Assembly (NCBI RefSeq): GCF_029589055.1
Contig: NZ_JARQZP010000007.1
Span: forward strand, 310,001 to 374,000
Length of the DNA: 64,000 nt
Origin: Vibrio hannami
Lineage (GTDB): Bacteria; Pseudomonadota; Gammaproteobacteria; Enterobacterales; Vibrionaceae
Reading direction: 5' to 3'
The position numbers and the translations under genes were made by a program. A model generated the notes under the pieces. The model was not told where the DNA came from and did not search any database. It worked only from the letters and a program-made list of their open reading frames with translations. Shown here one piece after another: positions 26,549 to 35,811 of this stretch. The stretch's first letter is position 1. Each line of letters begins with the position of its first letter.

Positions 26549-27418
26549 TGTCTGTATCGATTGATAAAATACCGAAGTTATTTGTCAGGGCTTTACTGGT
26601 GGTCAGGGTACTTTCCACTCAGAGCAGGCAATCGAATACGGCACACAAATGGTTGGTGGTGTTTCACCTGGTAAAGGTGGGCAAATGCACCTAGGTCTTC
26701 CTGTGTTCAATACGGTTCGTGAAGCAGTAGAAGTAACAGGTGCGACAGCATCGGTTATCTATGGGCCGGCCCTTTCTGTAAAGATGCGATTCTTGAGGCG
26801 ATTGACGCAGGCATCAAGTTGATCGTAACTATCACAGAAGGTATCCCAACCCTTGATCTTCTGGACGTTAAAGTACGTCTGGATGCGGAAGGCGTTGTAA
26901 TGATTGGTCCAAACTGTCCGGGTGTTATCACTCCAGATGAGTGTAAGATTGGTATTATGCCTGGTCATATCCACAAAAAAGGTAAAGTGGGTATTGTATC
27001 CCGTTCTGGTACGCTAACTTATGAAGCAGTTAAGCAGACTACTGACGAAGGCTTCGGTCAGTCTACTTGTGTTGGCATTGGTGGTGACCCGATTCCTGGC
27101 TCTAACTTCATCGATATTCTAAAACTGTTCCAGGAAGATCCTGAAACTGAAGCAATCGTAATGATCGGTGAAATCGGTGGTACTGCTGAAGAAGAAGCGG
27201 CAGCATTTATCAAAGATAACGTGACTAAGCCGGTGGTTTCTTACATTGCAGGTGTTACTGCGCCTCCGGGTAAGCGTATGGGCCATGCTGGTGCGATTAT
27301 CTCCGGCGGTAAAGGTACTGCTGAAGACAAGTTTGCAGCTCTTGAAGCAGCGGGTGTTAAGACAGTGAAGAGCCTGGCTGATATCGGTAAAGGTCTTCGT
27401 GAAGTGACTGGCTGGTAA
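26548..27418 (+). CDS. sucD: Succinyl-CoA ligase alpha subunit (apparent frameshifts near 5' end)
   Basis: The ATG at 26548 overlaps the sucC stop. The protein begins MSVSIDK, loses one A in the run at 26566-26569, continues [20 protein letters not shown] and [19 protein letters not shown], then loses one base near 26770 (VYVPAPFCKD expected), and runs intact to 27418. The catalytic His lies in the [13 protein letters not shown] segment [16 protein letters not shown]. Corrected length 290 residues, normal for the family. A real cell would hardly tolerate loss of both subunits, so these breaks are probably errors. Confidence 0.92.
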
Positions 27419-27445
27419 ACGCTTGCTTTCACAAAACAATAAATC

Positions 27446-27472
27446 AAGCCCGAACTTAGGTTCGGGCTTTTT
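27446..27472 (+). terminator. Terminator after sucD
   Basis: AAGCCCGAAC - TTAG - GTTCGGGCTT followed by TTT: a strong hairpin ending the TCA operon. Confidence 0.92.
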
Positions 27473-27569
27473 GATGTCTGTACCTTTCAACGGATTATGT
27501 TTATGTTACATTCAGCATATAATCCGGTTTAATTGAAACTGGTACTCATATAGATTTTTTGTATTGCCT

Positions 27570-28799
27570 ATGCCTGCTGTAAATATTGATTCCACTTACG
27601 GAGTGGTTATCCATAAAAATTTCGAAATTCTTAGTGTAGACGATAACTACGCACGTATCTTTGGGTTTGAATCCGCGAAAGACCTACTTGATGAAACAAG
27701 CTCTCTCTTAGACTTAATATCGCCGACTGAATGGGGTCTCGCTAAATCTAATAATCAGGCGATGCTGAATGGTGAAATACAGGCAGCATCGACTACTCAC
27801 GCAAATGTAAACTCTACTGGTGAAGTAATTACGGTACTTACTCTTGACCAGGTTATTGATTGGGAGGGAGAGCCTGTTCTACAAGTGACAGTGGTCGACC
27901 TGACAAGCATTGTTAAAGCCAACAAGAAAATTCTTGATAACGAAAAACAATATAGAGAGCTAATCACTAAATCTGCACAAGGGATGGTTATCCAGCGAGA
28001 TTTCAAAGCACTACTGGTTAATGAAGCCTGGGTGCGTCTTTATAACGCTGACTCAGTAGAGGCTGTTATGCAGAGTTCGCTACTGGATCGTATTCCTGAA
28101 TCTTACCGAGGTTTTTGTATTGAACGATACAACAAACTTATCAATGGAGAAGTAGAAGGAGAAAGCATAACTGTCGAAAACTATTGTTTCGATGGTGCCC
28201 TTCGTACTTTTCGTATCTATGAAAATAAGATTGAATGGGACGGGAAGCCTGCATTGCAAACGGTTGTAGAGGATGTGACAGAAAAAGCAAAACTGGAAAA
28301 AGAGCTTCAATATAAAGCAAATCATGACCAGTTAACCGACCTCTATAACCGGGATGCTGTTTTTGAGTGGCTGGAGAATGAGGAGCGTGAATTTGAGACC
28401 TTAACATGCATGATCTTAGATATCGATAACTTTAAGAAAGTGAATGATTCTTATGGTCATTATGCTGGTGATAAGGTAATCAAAGCGTTTGCTCATACTT
28501 GTGAATCCGTTATTGATGATAAAGGAATAGTTGGTCGCTGGGGAGGCGAAGAGTTTCTCGTGCTACTCCCGGATGTTTCCGCTAAAGAAGCCATGCATAT
28601 TGCTGAAAGAATTAGGGAAGCTTGTGCTAAACGGGTTTGTCGATTTGGTAATATAGCGATTAAAACCACCGTGAGTATTGGTGTCTGCACCAGACCAAAT
28701 CAATGTGAACCACTCTTTTTTGATGATTTACTCAAAGAAGCTGATGATCGAATGTATAACGCGAAAAAGAGCGGTAAGAATCGAGTTTGTTGTGGCTAA
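27570..28799 (+). CDS. PAS-PAS-GGDEF diguanylate cyclase
   Basis: About 409 residues with no signal peptide or membrane helix, so cytosolic. Two PAS-like domains cover roughly residues 5-120 (NYARIFGFESAKDLL; VLQVTVVDLTSIVKANK) and 125-240 (GMVIQRDFKALLVNEAWVRLY; LQTVVEDVTEKAKLEKEL). A GGDEF domain follows, with NHDQLTDLYNRDA, DIDNFKKVND and the active loop RWGGEEFLVLLP. The GGEEF signature predicts c-di-GMP synthesis. I see no RxxD inhibitory site directly before it (the sequence is DDKGIVG). A TTG at 27564 is also possible; the ATG at 27570 is preferred. No EAL domain. The ligand of the PAS domains is unknown. Confidence 0.9.
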   Translation: MPAVNIDSTYGVVIHKNFEILSVDDNYARIFGFESAKDLLDETSSLLDLISPTEWGLAKSNNQAMLNGEIQAASTTHANVNSTGEVITVLTLDQVIDWEGEPVLQVTVVDLTSIVKANKKILDNEKQYRELITKSAQGMVIQRDFKALLVNEAWVRLYNADSVEAVMQSSLLDRIPESYRGFCIERYNKLINGEVEGESITVENYCFDGALRTFRIYENKIEWDGKPALQTVVEDVTEKAKLEKELQYKANHDQLTDLYNRDAVFEWLENEEREFETLTCMILDIDNFKKVNDSYGHYAGDKVIKAFAHTCESVIDDKGIVGRWGGEEFLVLLPDVSAKEAMHIAERIREACAKRVCRFGNIAIKTTVSIGVCTRPNQCEPLFFDDLLKEADDRMYNAKKSGKNRVCCG

Positions 28800-28823
28800 T
28801 TTTTCCAACAATTTCAGAACGAA

Positions 28824-28850
28824 AAAAGCTGGCTTTAATTGCCAGCTTTT
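28824..28850. terminator. Bidirectional terminator between the GGDEF gene and sodB
   Basis: AAAAGCTGGC and GCCAGCTTTT arms around TTTAATT; runs of A and T on both sides serve the two convergent genes. Confidence 0.9.
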
Positions 28851-28878
28851 CTAATTTTTGACCTGGTTAAAGTTGCTT

Positions 28879-29464
28879 TTATTTAGCCAGATTTTCTTCT
28901 ACAAATGCCCAGTTCACAAGAGCCCAGAAACCGTTCATATAATCAGGACGAACATTGCGGTAGTCGATGTAATAAGCGTGTTCCCAAAGGTCTACTGTAA
29001 GTAGAGGAGTAACACCTTCGTCAGTTAGCGGCGTTGCTGCGTTTGACGTATTTACGATATCTAGAGAGCCGTCAGCTTTCTTAACAAGCCATGTCCATGA
29101 AGAGCCAAAGTTGTTGATCGCAGAATCTGTGAACTTCGCTTTGAATTCTTCAAATGAGCCAAATGATGCATTGATTGCTTCTGCTACTGCACCTGTTGGT
29201 TCACCGCCAGCATTAGGAGCCAGGCAGTGCCAGTAGAAAGTGTGGTTCCAAATCTGTGCTGCGTTGTTGAATACGCCGCCTAGAAGAAGTCTTGATGATC
29301 TCTTCCAGAGTTTTGTTTTCAAACTCAGTACCTGGGATAAGACCATTTAGTTTTACAACGTATGTGTTGTGGTGCTTACCGTGGTGAAAATCTAGTGTTT
29401 CTGCTGAGATGTGTGGTTCTAGTGCATCTTTTGCATAAGGAAGAGCTGGTAGTTCAAAAGCCAT
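28879..29464 (-). CDS. sodB: Iron superoxide dismutase (single-base frameshift)
   Basis: Converts superoxide to peroxide in the cytosol with Fe at His/His/Asp/His. From the ATG at 29464 (GGAG ten bases upstream) it reads [19 protein letters not shown] and [10 protein letters not shown]. At 29281 one extra base (A on the coding strand, after ACTTCTTCT) breaks the frame; skipping it continues [33 protein letters not shown] and a normal C-terminus at 28879. Corrected length is 194 residues, as expected for Fe-SOD. The break is in a conserved motif and is most likely a sequencing error. Confidence 0.93.
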
Positions 29465-29726
29465 TGCCGGATTCTCCATTGATATGAAAGAGTTGTCTCT
29501 TTCTATTGCTTCCAAGTAAATTGTTGTTATTGGTCATTTTGCTGACTTGAGACATAGTTTATCAAGTTTTTACTTTATTAAAAGCCCATTAACAAAAAAA
29601 TATTAAAATATTCACTTATAAGAAGTAACACTATGACCTAATAACCATTTAAATAATGTGCTTTTTATTCTATTTTAAAACAGTAAAATGTTTCACCTAT
29701 GTAAAGTTGTATCAGCCAGTGAGTAA

Positions 29727-30062
29727 ATGATGGAAACTATCGATAAAATCAAACAGCAGATTGAGCAAAACCCTATTCTTCTTTATATGAAGGGATCTCC
29801 AAAACTTCCTAGTTGTGGTTTTTCTTCTCAGGCAGCACAAGCACTTATGAACTGTGGTGAAAAATTTGCTTATGTAGATATCCTTCAAAACCCTGATATT
29901 CGAGCTGAGTTACCAGCATATGCGCAGTGGCCGACGTTCCCTCAGCTTTGGGTAGAAGGTGAGCTGATTGGTGGATGTGACATCATTCTAGAGATGTTCC
30001 AGAAAGGTGAGCTGCAGCCACTCATCAAAGAAGCTGCAGCAAGAATGGCTGATAGCGAGTAA
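29727..30062 (+). CDS. grxD: Monothiol glutaredoxin (Grx4 type)
   Basis: 111 residues with the CGFS active site in KGSPKLPSCGFSSQAAQAL (Cys at about residue 31), WPTFPQLWVEGELIGGCDI and the glutathione-binding Gly pair. Grx4 proteins bind [2Fe-2S] with BolA-type partners and help iron-sulfur trafficking. It is next to sodB, divergent, as in other Vibrio. Two adjacent ATG codons (29727, 29730) make the exact start uncertain by one residue. Confidence 0.96.
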   Translation: MMETIDKIKQQIEQNPILLYMKGSPKLPSCGFSSQAAQALMNCGEKFAYVDILQNPDIRAELPAYAQWPTFPQLWVEGELIGGCDIILEMFQKGELQPLIKEAAARMADSE

Positions 30063-30087
30063 TCTTTTCTAATCAATATTTAGAAAG

Positions 30088-30114
30088 AGTCCTGATTTTG
30101 TCAGGACTTTTTTT
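30088..30114 (+). terminator. Terminator after grxD
   Basis: AGTCCTGA - TTTTG - TCAGGACT followed by a seven-T run. Confidence 0.92.
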
Positions 30115-30262
30115 GCTCAGAACGCGGCAAATTGAGTTTAATTCATTTGGGTCAATTAAAACTTTAAGGACAGTTTTTATTGGATGTTGCCAGAGCTTGG
30201 CTTAACACTAATTCATTTAGTATGTCTTTATAGTAACAAGTGAAAAATGAGTTAGGTCCAAG

Positions 30263-30832
30263 ATGAGCCAGACAGATCAAGCCATTCCTGTAGTTGATGT
30301 CAAAGCAGCGATTGAGCTGTACGATGGGCACATTAAGCGGGGTTGCAGCCAACTACTTGAGTTAAATAATGTTTTGCTTAAGGCTGAACGGCAACAGCGT
30401 AAAAAACAAATTCTTTATCGATTAGCATGGGTTGGGGGGCTTTCAACTCTGGTGATGATAGTAAGTTATTTAACTATTGGCATAAATGTAATCACCGCAG
30501 TAGGTCTGCTTGCCGCCTATATGGCAGGAATCCTGTTGCACCATAAGTACTCGCCAAAGATTGTTTTACCTAGGCAAGAGCAGGAGTTGTATAAGCTCAA
30601 TGATCAGCTACGCGACCGGATTTCAGAGTTTGAGCGGGCAAGACCAGGGATTCTTATTAAGTTGTTAAAGTTTACCAACCAGGAGCAGAAAGCACGTTCA
30701 CAGGGCATGGTTCTTGAGCAAACTCTGATTGATGAGAGTCAGCTATACGGGAACGGGTTATATCAATATCTGGATGCAATGAACCTGGTGTTTGAACAAC
30801 GTAGTCAGCTTGATAAGCTTGCTGCGGAATAG
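30263..30832 (+). CDS. Conserved membrane protein of unknown function
   Basis: 189 residues. An N-terminal cytosolic helix rich in charged residues (AIELYDGHIKRGCSQLLELNN, split here at KAERQQRKK) is followed by two membrane segments, LAWVGGLSTLVMIVSYLTIG and VITAVGLLAAYMAGILLHH. A C-terminal ~90-residue charged, probably coiled-coil region follows (EQELYKLNDQLRDRISEFERA). ATG at 30263 after AGGTCCAAG. Monocistronic, with a terminator after it. I do not recognise the family; its layout suggests a membrane-anchored scaffold. Confidence 0.7.
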   Translation: MSQTDQAIPVVDVKAAIELYDGHIKRGCSQLLELNNVLLKAERQQRKKQILYRLAWVGGLSTLVMIVSYLTIGINVITAVGLLAAYMAGILLHHKYSPKIVLPRQEQELYKLNDQLRDRISEFERARPGILIKLLKFTNQEQKARSQGMVLEQTLIDESQLYGNGLYQYLDAMNLVFEQRSQLDKLAAE

Positions 30833-30848
30833 TTTTAAAATCATAAAG

Positions 30849-30884
30849 AAAAGCCCGGATACTAGGTGAGTGTCCGGGCTTTTT
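30849..30884. terminator. Bidirectional terminator
   Basis: AAGCCCGGA (30851-30859) with TCCGGGCTT (30873-30881) then TTTT. It serves the convergent membrane-protein gene and the antiporter. Confidence 0.88.
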
Positions 30885-30909
30885 AGATCTGTTTTAAAGA
30901 ACTTTGGAT

Positions 30910-32234
30910 TTACAGAACCATTGCCGCAATCCAGCCAAATACGATTAGCGGGATATTGTAGTGAATAAACGTTGGAACTACTGTTTCCCAAACGTGTTCA
31001 TGCTGACCATCAGCGTTCAGTCCGGATGTTGGACCAAGCGTTGAGTCAGAAGCCGGAGAGCCTGCATCACCAAGTGCCGCAGCAGTACCAACTAGTGCGA
31101 TCGTCGCCATTGGTGAGAAGCCAAATGCCGCATGCTAATGGTACATAAATAGTTGCGATAATTGGGATAGTAGAGAACGACGAGCCGATACCCATAGTCA
31201 CAAGCAAACCAACGATCAGCATTAGCAGAGCTGCAAGTGCTTTGTTGTCACCAATACTTGTCGATAGCGCTTCAACCAGTGTTTCAACACCGCCAGTTTG
31301 CTTCATTACTGCTGCAAAACCAGCTGCTGCGATCATGATAAAGCCGATCATCGCCATCATGTGTACACCTTTGGTAAACGCATCGTGTGTTTCTTTGAAC
31401 TTAATTACGCCACCAAAAGTAAACACCATAAAGCCAGCAAGACCACCGATGATCATAGAACCTGTGCTTAACTGAGCACCTAGTGCTGCGAAAATACCAG
31501 CAACAGCAACCATGATGTTTTTCTTATCAACTTCGACTTCGGTGTGAACTGTTGTCAGTTCAGTCTCTTTGTACTCGCGAGGTTTACGGTAAGTAAAGAA
31601 TATCGCTATCCAGCAGGCCAGAAATCATACCCAGACCTGGTAACAGCATTGCTGTCGGAACCTGGCTAGCAACAACACCTTCAAGGCCGTTGTCATGCAG
31701 GTTTTTAAGCAGGATATTGTTTAGGAAGATACCACCGAAACCAATTGGAAGAACCATATACGGGGTTACAAGACCAAAAGTAAGCACACACGCGATAAGA
31801 CGACGGTCTACCTTAAGTTTTTGAAATACGCCCAGTAGAGGTGGAATCAAAATTGGGATAAAGGCGATATGTACAGGAATAACATTTTGAGATGACATGG
31901 TTACCAGAATCAGGGCACAGATAACAACGTACTTCAATCCAGTTGAAGCAGCACCGTTCTCTTTGCCGTGAATTTTCTTGATAACATTCTGTGCAAGCAG
32001 ATCTGTCAGGCCAGATTTTGAAATCGCAACAGCGAAAGTACCAAGCATGGCGTAGCTAAGTGCGATAGTAGCACCGCCTCCAAGGCCGCTTTCAAATGCT
32101 GAGATAGATTCGTTCAGGCTCATACCTGAAACCAGTCCGCCGATTACTGCACTGAAAGTAAGAGCGACAACAACGTTGACTCTCATCAGTGCTAGCAGCA
32201 GCATAATACATACTGAGATAACTACAGGATTCAT
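30910..32234 (-). CDS. Na+/H+ antiporter, NhaC-type family (two frameshifts)
   Basis: A polytopic inner-membrane antiporter of about 440 residues once corrected. The N-terminal part (to 31611) starts [20 protein letters not shown] and includes [20 protein letters not shown] and [20 protein letters not shown]. The middle has [19 protein letters not shown] and [20 protein letters not shown]. The end is [20 protein letters not shown] followed by a His-rich loop and a last helix. Frames are joined by removing one extra base in the CC at 31610-31611 and one extra A at 31132 (plus strand). Both breaks lie inside conserved helices, so they look like read errors. Substrate is assigned by family only. 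Confidence 0.85.
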
Positions 32235-32261
32235 TTTTATTCTCGTTAGAGTTGTGTTTGA

Positions 32262-32915
32262 TTATTTTTCTTGGGTTTCATCAACTAGTGGCCAGCCACC
32301 AAGTGCTTTCCATTTGTTAACGATGCCACAGAATAACTCTGCGGTCTTTTGAGTGTCATAAAGGGCTGAATGCGCCTCTTTATTGTCAAACTCCATCCCG
32401 GCTGCTTTACACGCTTTTGCTAGTACCGTCTGGCCATAAGCCAGACCCGATAGTGCGGCAGTGTCAAAGGTAGCGAAAGGATGGAATGGGACTCTTTTGA
32501 GCTTACTTCTCTCAGCGGCCGCCATATAAAAGTTATGATCAAAAGTCGCGTTGTGGGCAACAATGATAGCTCGGCTGCACTCTGAGTCTTTTTGCTCTTT
32601 TCTGACCAGTTTATTAATCTCTTTCAGCGCATGTGCTTCAGTAACGGCTCCACGAAGCGGGCTGAAAGGGTCACGAATACCATTGAAATCCAGTGCTTCT
32701 TGTTCCAGGTTGGCACCTTCAAAAGGTTCGACATGAAAATGTATTGTAGACGCTGGCAGCAGGTCTCCGTTTTCATCCATTTTTAAGGTAACGGCGCAGA
32801 TTTCTAAAAGTGCATCGGTTTTTGCATTAAATCCGGCAGTTTCTACATCGATGACAACAGGGAAATATCCTCTGAATCGGCTTTTTAGCGTCAATAAATC
32901 TTCTTGTTTGCTCAT
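32262..32915 (-). CDS. rnt: Ribonuclease T
   Basis: A 3'-5' exoribonuclease that trims tRNA and other small RNA ends. DEDDh motifs: [17 protein letters not shown] (first Asp/Glu), [11 protein letters not shown] (second Asp) and [13 protein letters not shown] (His and last Asp). 217 residues from the ATG at 32915, which matches the family's [25 protein letters not shown] opening; the ORF could be extended 24 codons but that part has no family support. It is divergent from motY, the arrangement known in Vibrio. Confidence 0.96.
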   Translation of the reverse strand: MSKQEDLLTLKSRFRGYFPVVIDVETAGFNAKTDALLEICAVTLKMDENGDLLPASTIHFHVEPFEGANLEQEALDFNGIRDPFSPLRGAVTEAHALKEINKLVRKEQKDSECSRAIIVAHNATFDHNFYMAAAERSKLKRVPFHPFATFDTAALSGLAYGQTVLAKACKAAGMEFDNKEAHSALYDTQKTAELFCGIVNKWKALGGWPLVDETQEK

Positions 32916-33005
32916 GGTATTTAGGTCATGTTTTGTAAGCGACGCATTATTGCAGATAATCCCTACAATAAAAATGACTAATGCCAATTTTGTTAGAGTA
33001 TAGGT

Positions 33006-33021
33006 TGGCTAGCTTTTTGCT
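33006..33021 (+). promoter_or_regulatory. Candidate sigma-54 promoter ahead of motY
   Basis: TTGGCTAGCTTTTTGCTT has GG at 33007-33008 and GC at 33019-33020, ten bases apart, as sigma-54 requires, but only part of the -24 element matches TGGCAC. A sigma-28-like GCCGTTTT further down (about 33078) with a TAAC 14 bases upstream is the competing candidate. Late flagellar promoters in Vibrio are usually sigma-28 dependent, so the call is weak. Confidence 0.3.
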
Positions 33022-33110
33022 TATATCTGAGCAGACAGAAGAAAAAGGACGTTCTATCCGTAACAACGGCAATAGTTAGCCGTTTTGATAGGTAAGAGTT
33101 AATAGATTTT

Positions 33111-33992
33111 ATGAATAAGATGATTGCGTTAAGCACAGTGGTTGCCGCTAGTCTGATATCTCCGATGTCAGGAGCTTCCGCTATTCGCTATGAAGCAACA
33201 CCAGAGCAATCAAAGTGGGAAATGACGATGAACTCTCCATTGGAGTGCCGTCTGGTTCATCCCATACCTCATTACGGGCAAGCGGAATTTTCATCCCGGG
33301 CCAGCAAGAAAATTAATCTCGATTTTGAACTTAAGATGCGACGCCCAATGGGGGAGACCAGAGCGGTGAGCCTGGTTTCTATGCCGCCATCCTGGAGGCC
33401 AGGTGAAAGTGCAGACCGGATGCAGATGATTAAGTTTTTTAAACAGTTTGATGGTTATGTAGGTGGTCAGGCTGCGTGGGGTATTCTATCTGAGCTAGAA
33501 AAAGGGCGAACGCCAACATTTAGCTATGCCGACTGGATTAGCCGTGATCAGCGTATTGAAGTTGCACTTTCGTCTGTACTGTTTAGACAGAAATATGACG
33601 CTTTCAGTTTTTGCCTGAGCCAGTTGTTGCCGTATAGCTTCGAAGATATCTCTTTTACTATTCTTCATTACGACAGAGATAGTGATCAGCTAAATAAAGC
33701 TTCTCAAAAGCGTCTTGCCCAAATTGCGGAGTATGTGAAACACAACCCGGATATTGATTTGGTTTTACTTTCAACTTACACCGATTCGACAGGAGATAAA
33801 GGCGTTAATCAGGCTTTATCGGAAAGGCGAGCAATGGTGATGAGAGATTACTTTAAATCACTTGGTCTTCCAGAAGACAGAATCGAAATTCAGGGTTACG
33901 GTGAGCGCAGGCCAATCGCGGACAATAGCAACCCTATAGGGAAAGACAAAAACCGAAGGGTAGTGATCTCTTTAGGTCGTACACAAGTCTAG
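33111..33992 (+). CDS. motY: Sodium-driven flagellar motor protein MotY
   Basis: 293 residues: Sec signal peptide ([21 protein letters not shown]), an N-terminal MotX/stator-interacting domain of ~130 residues, and a C-terminal OmpA-like peptidoglycan-binding domain ([18 protein letters not shown]... [21 protein letters not shown]). MotY forms the periplasmic T ring with MotX and holds the PomAB stator. Cys in PLECRLVHP and FSFCLSQ may form the known disulfide. Divergent from rnt. This gene marks a polar, Na+-driven flagellum. Confidence 0.95.
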   Translation: MNKMIALSTVVAASLISPMSGASAIRYEATPEQSKWEMTMNSPLECRLVHPIPHYGQAEFSSRASKKINLDFELKMRRPMGETRAVSLVSMPPSWRPGESADRMQMIKFFKQFDGYVGGQAAWGILSELEKGRTPTFSYADWISRDQRIEVALSSVLFRQKYDAFSFCLSQLLPYSFEDISFTILHYDRDSDQLNKASQKRLAQIAEYVKHNPDIDLVLLSTYTDSTGDKGVNQALSERRAMVMRDYFKSLGLPEDRIEIQGYGERRPIADNSNPIGKDKNRRVVISLGRTQV

Positions 33993-34017
33993 GCCGCAAT
34001 CAAGAATAGCAACAAAC

Positions 34018-34046
34018 AAAAAGGCGACACTGAAGTCGCCTTTTTC
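34018..34046. terminator. Terminator between motY and purU
   Basis: AAGGCGAC with GTCGCCTT around ACTGAA, flanked by A-run and T-run; serves both convergent genes. Confidence 0.9.
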
Positions 34047-34066
34047 AATGGGTTAACAACCGGATA

Positions 34067-34900
34067 TTAAAGAATAACGGTACGGTTGCCGTATACAAAT
34101 ACGTGGTCATTCACGACCTTGTTCAATGCTTTACTCAGTACGTTCTTCTCTACATCACGACCCGCTCGTGCCATATCTTTAGCACTGAAGTTATGATCCA
34201 CAGGAATCACGTCTTGCTTGATGATTGGGCCTTCATCCAGGTCATTAGTTACGAAGTGAGCCGTTGCACCAATGATCTTAACGCCGCGTTCATACGCCTG
34301 ATGATAAGGTTTGGCACCAATGAATGCAGGCAGGAAGCTGTGGTGAATATTGATAATTCGGTTATTGTACGCTTCAACAAAGTTAGGTGTTAGTACACGC
34401 ATGTACTTCGCCAGTACCAGATAATCAACATCGTACTTAGCCAGAACTTCCAGTACCTTCTCTTCGTGTTCTTCACGATTCAGGCCTTCATGAGATACGC
34501 AGTGGTATGGAATATCAAATTTCTCGGTTAAGCCTTGAAGGGTATCGTAGTTACCAACCACGGCAGCGATCTCAACATCTAAACTGCCATCGAAATTTTT
34601 CATCAGGATGTCACCAAGACAATGCGCTTCTTTAGTAACCAGAATGATAACTTTCTTTCGTTCTGAGCTCACAAGCTTTCGTTTGGCTCCTTCAGGAAGT
34701 GCTTGATCTAAGTCCATCAAGAAGGTTTCATCATTGAAAATGCCTTCCAGTTCAGTGCGCATGAAAAAGTGACCACTGGTGTTATCTACGAACTCGTTAT
34801 TGTGGATGATATTAAGCTGGTGCTTGTAACAGATGTTCGTAATCTTAGAAATTAACCCAGGTGCGTCACTACAATGGGTTAATAAAGTTTTCTTTTCCAT
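34067..34900 (-). CDS. purU: Formyltetrahydrofolate deformylase
   Basis: Releases formate from 10-formyl-THF, feeding PurT and balancing one-carbon pools. 277 residues: N-terminal ACT domain (TLLTHCSDAPGLISKITNICY), then a formyltransferase-like domain with NIHHSFLPAFIGAKPYHQAYE (catalytic His/Asn region), KIIGATAHFV and LDEGPIIKQDV (catalytic Asp). ATG at 34900. Single gene, terminator shared with motY. Confidence 0.97.
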   Translation of the reverse strand: MEKKTLLTHCSDAPGLISKITNICYKHQLNIIHNNEFVDNTSGHFFMRTELEGIFNDETFLMDLDQALPEGAKRKLVSSERKKVIILVTKEAHCLGDILMKNFDGSLDVEIAAVVGNYDTLQGLTEKFDIPYHCVSHEGLNREEHEEKVLEVLAKYDVDYLVLAKYMRVLTPNFVEAYNNRIINIHHSFLPAFIGAKPYHQAYERGVKIIGATAHFVTNDLDEGPIIKQDVIPVDHNFSAKDMARAGRDVEKNVLSKALNKVVNDHVFVYGNRTVIL

Positions 34901-35108
34901 TTTCTACTTCCGTAAATCTTGTTGTGTATGCTAAAGCATATTAATAAATTTATTTTTTAGCTCAAAAGTAATCAGCAAGTGATCTGAGCAACATTTTATC
35001 ACCTATAATTAATCTATTATGTAGATGCTTTCAACAATAAGCTTCAACTAAAGGGATAAAACAGAAGTTTATTTGATGTTTTTTTGTTGTACTTAGTGAG
35101 GTGGTAAG

Positions 35109-35309
35109 ATGGATAGAGATCTTTTAGCACGTAAATTATACGGTGAGCGCGTAAGTCGATTGAGCGGGAATCAGGAAATCGACGAGGAAACACTGGATGA
35201 GCTTTGGGAAAGCAAGGCAAGCCCTGCTGACGCGGCAAAAGCGATTATGACGGATGAAGATACGGCTTTTGAAGGCCCTGCGTGGTTGTCCCGTTACCTA
35301 AAACGTTAA
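35109..35309 (+). CDS. Small acidic conserved protein, unknown function
   Basis: 66 residues, strongly acidic in the middle (EIDEETLDELWESK), no membrane segment, no Cys. It begins MDRDLLARKLYGERVSRLSG, with GTGAGGTGGT upstream of the ATG, and is followed by a strong terminator, so it has the setting of a real gene. I do not recognise a family; similar short proteins are common in Vibrio. Confidence 0.7.
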   Translation: MDRDLLARKLYGERVSRLSGNQEIDEETLDELWESKASPADAAKAIMTDEDTAFEGPAWLSRYLKR

Positions 35310-35335
35310 TCCCCAATTATTAATTAATGATTTCG

Positions 35336-35366
35336 ACGGCGTGATGTGTTTAGCATCACGCCGTTT
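35336..35366 (+). terminator. Terminator after the 66-residue protein
   Basis: ACGGCGTGATG pairs with CATCACGCCGT and is followed by TTTT. On the minus strand an A-run precedes, so it may also end the 35376 gene. Confidence 0.9.
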
Positions 35367-35375
35367 TTGCTTCAC

Positions 35376-35747
35376 TTATTTCACAAATTTCAATTTACGG
35401 AATGATTTTTCGTCCATTCGGGTAATAAAGGTTTGCTCGTCATCTACAAAAGCCACATAGCCGCCGTGATAGATAAACACCCGACCACGACCCTCAACTA
35501 TGCAGGCGAGCTGTGGATTCAAATCTTCTTCGTTATCCTGGCTTTGAAAGGTGCCAGTATCGGTGATTACGCCGTTGAATGCAGGTAAATATCCATAAGC
35601 GCGCCTGGCTTGATCAATCAGGCTCAATTCGCTGGTGGTAGAGAAGCAAGACGGGATCGTACCAGCTTCTTCGATAAATAGAGTTTTCAGTTCTTCAAAA
35701 GCGGTAATCACCAGCCAGTCGATGTCGTTAACATGATGGATAAACAT
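35376..35747 (-). CDS. Conserved protein of unknown function
   Basis: 123 residues, no signal peptide or membrane helix. It opens MFIHHVNDIDWLVITAFEELKTLF, with a later beta-rich part (ACIVEGRGRVFIYHGGYVAF, then DDEQTFITRMDEKSFR). ATG at 35747; a weak GAGAATAT precedes it. No motif points to a function. Confidence 0.65.
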   Translation of the reverse strand: MFIHHVNDIDWLVITAFEELKTLFIEEAGTIPSCFSTTSELSLIDQARRAYGYLPAFNGVITDTGTFQSQDNEEDLNPQLACIVEGRGRVFIYHGGYVAFVDDEQTFITRMDEKSFRKLKFVK

Positions 35748-35811
35748 AGATATTCTCGGTAATTCTGATGCGGGGATTCTATCACTATCAAGGGGAGAAC
35801 GTAGTAGAGAT

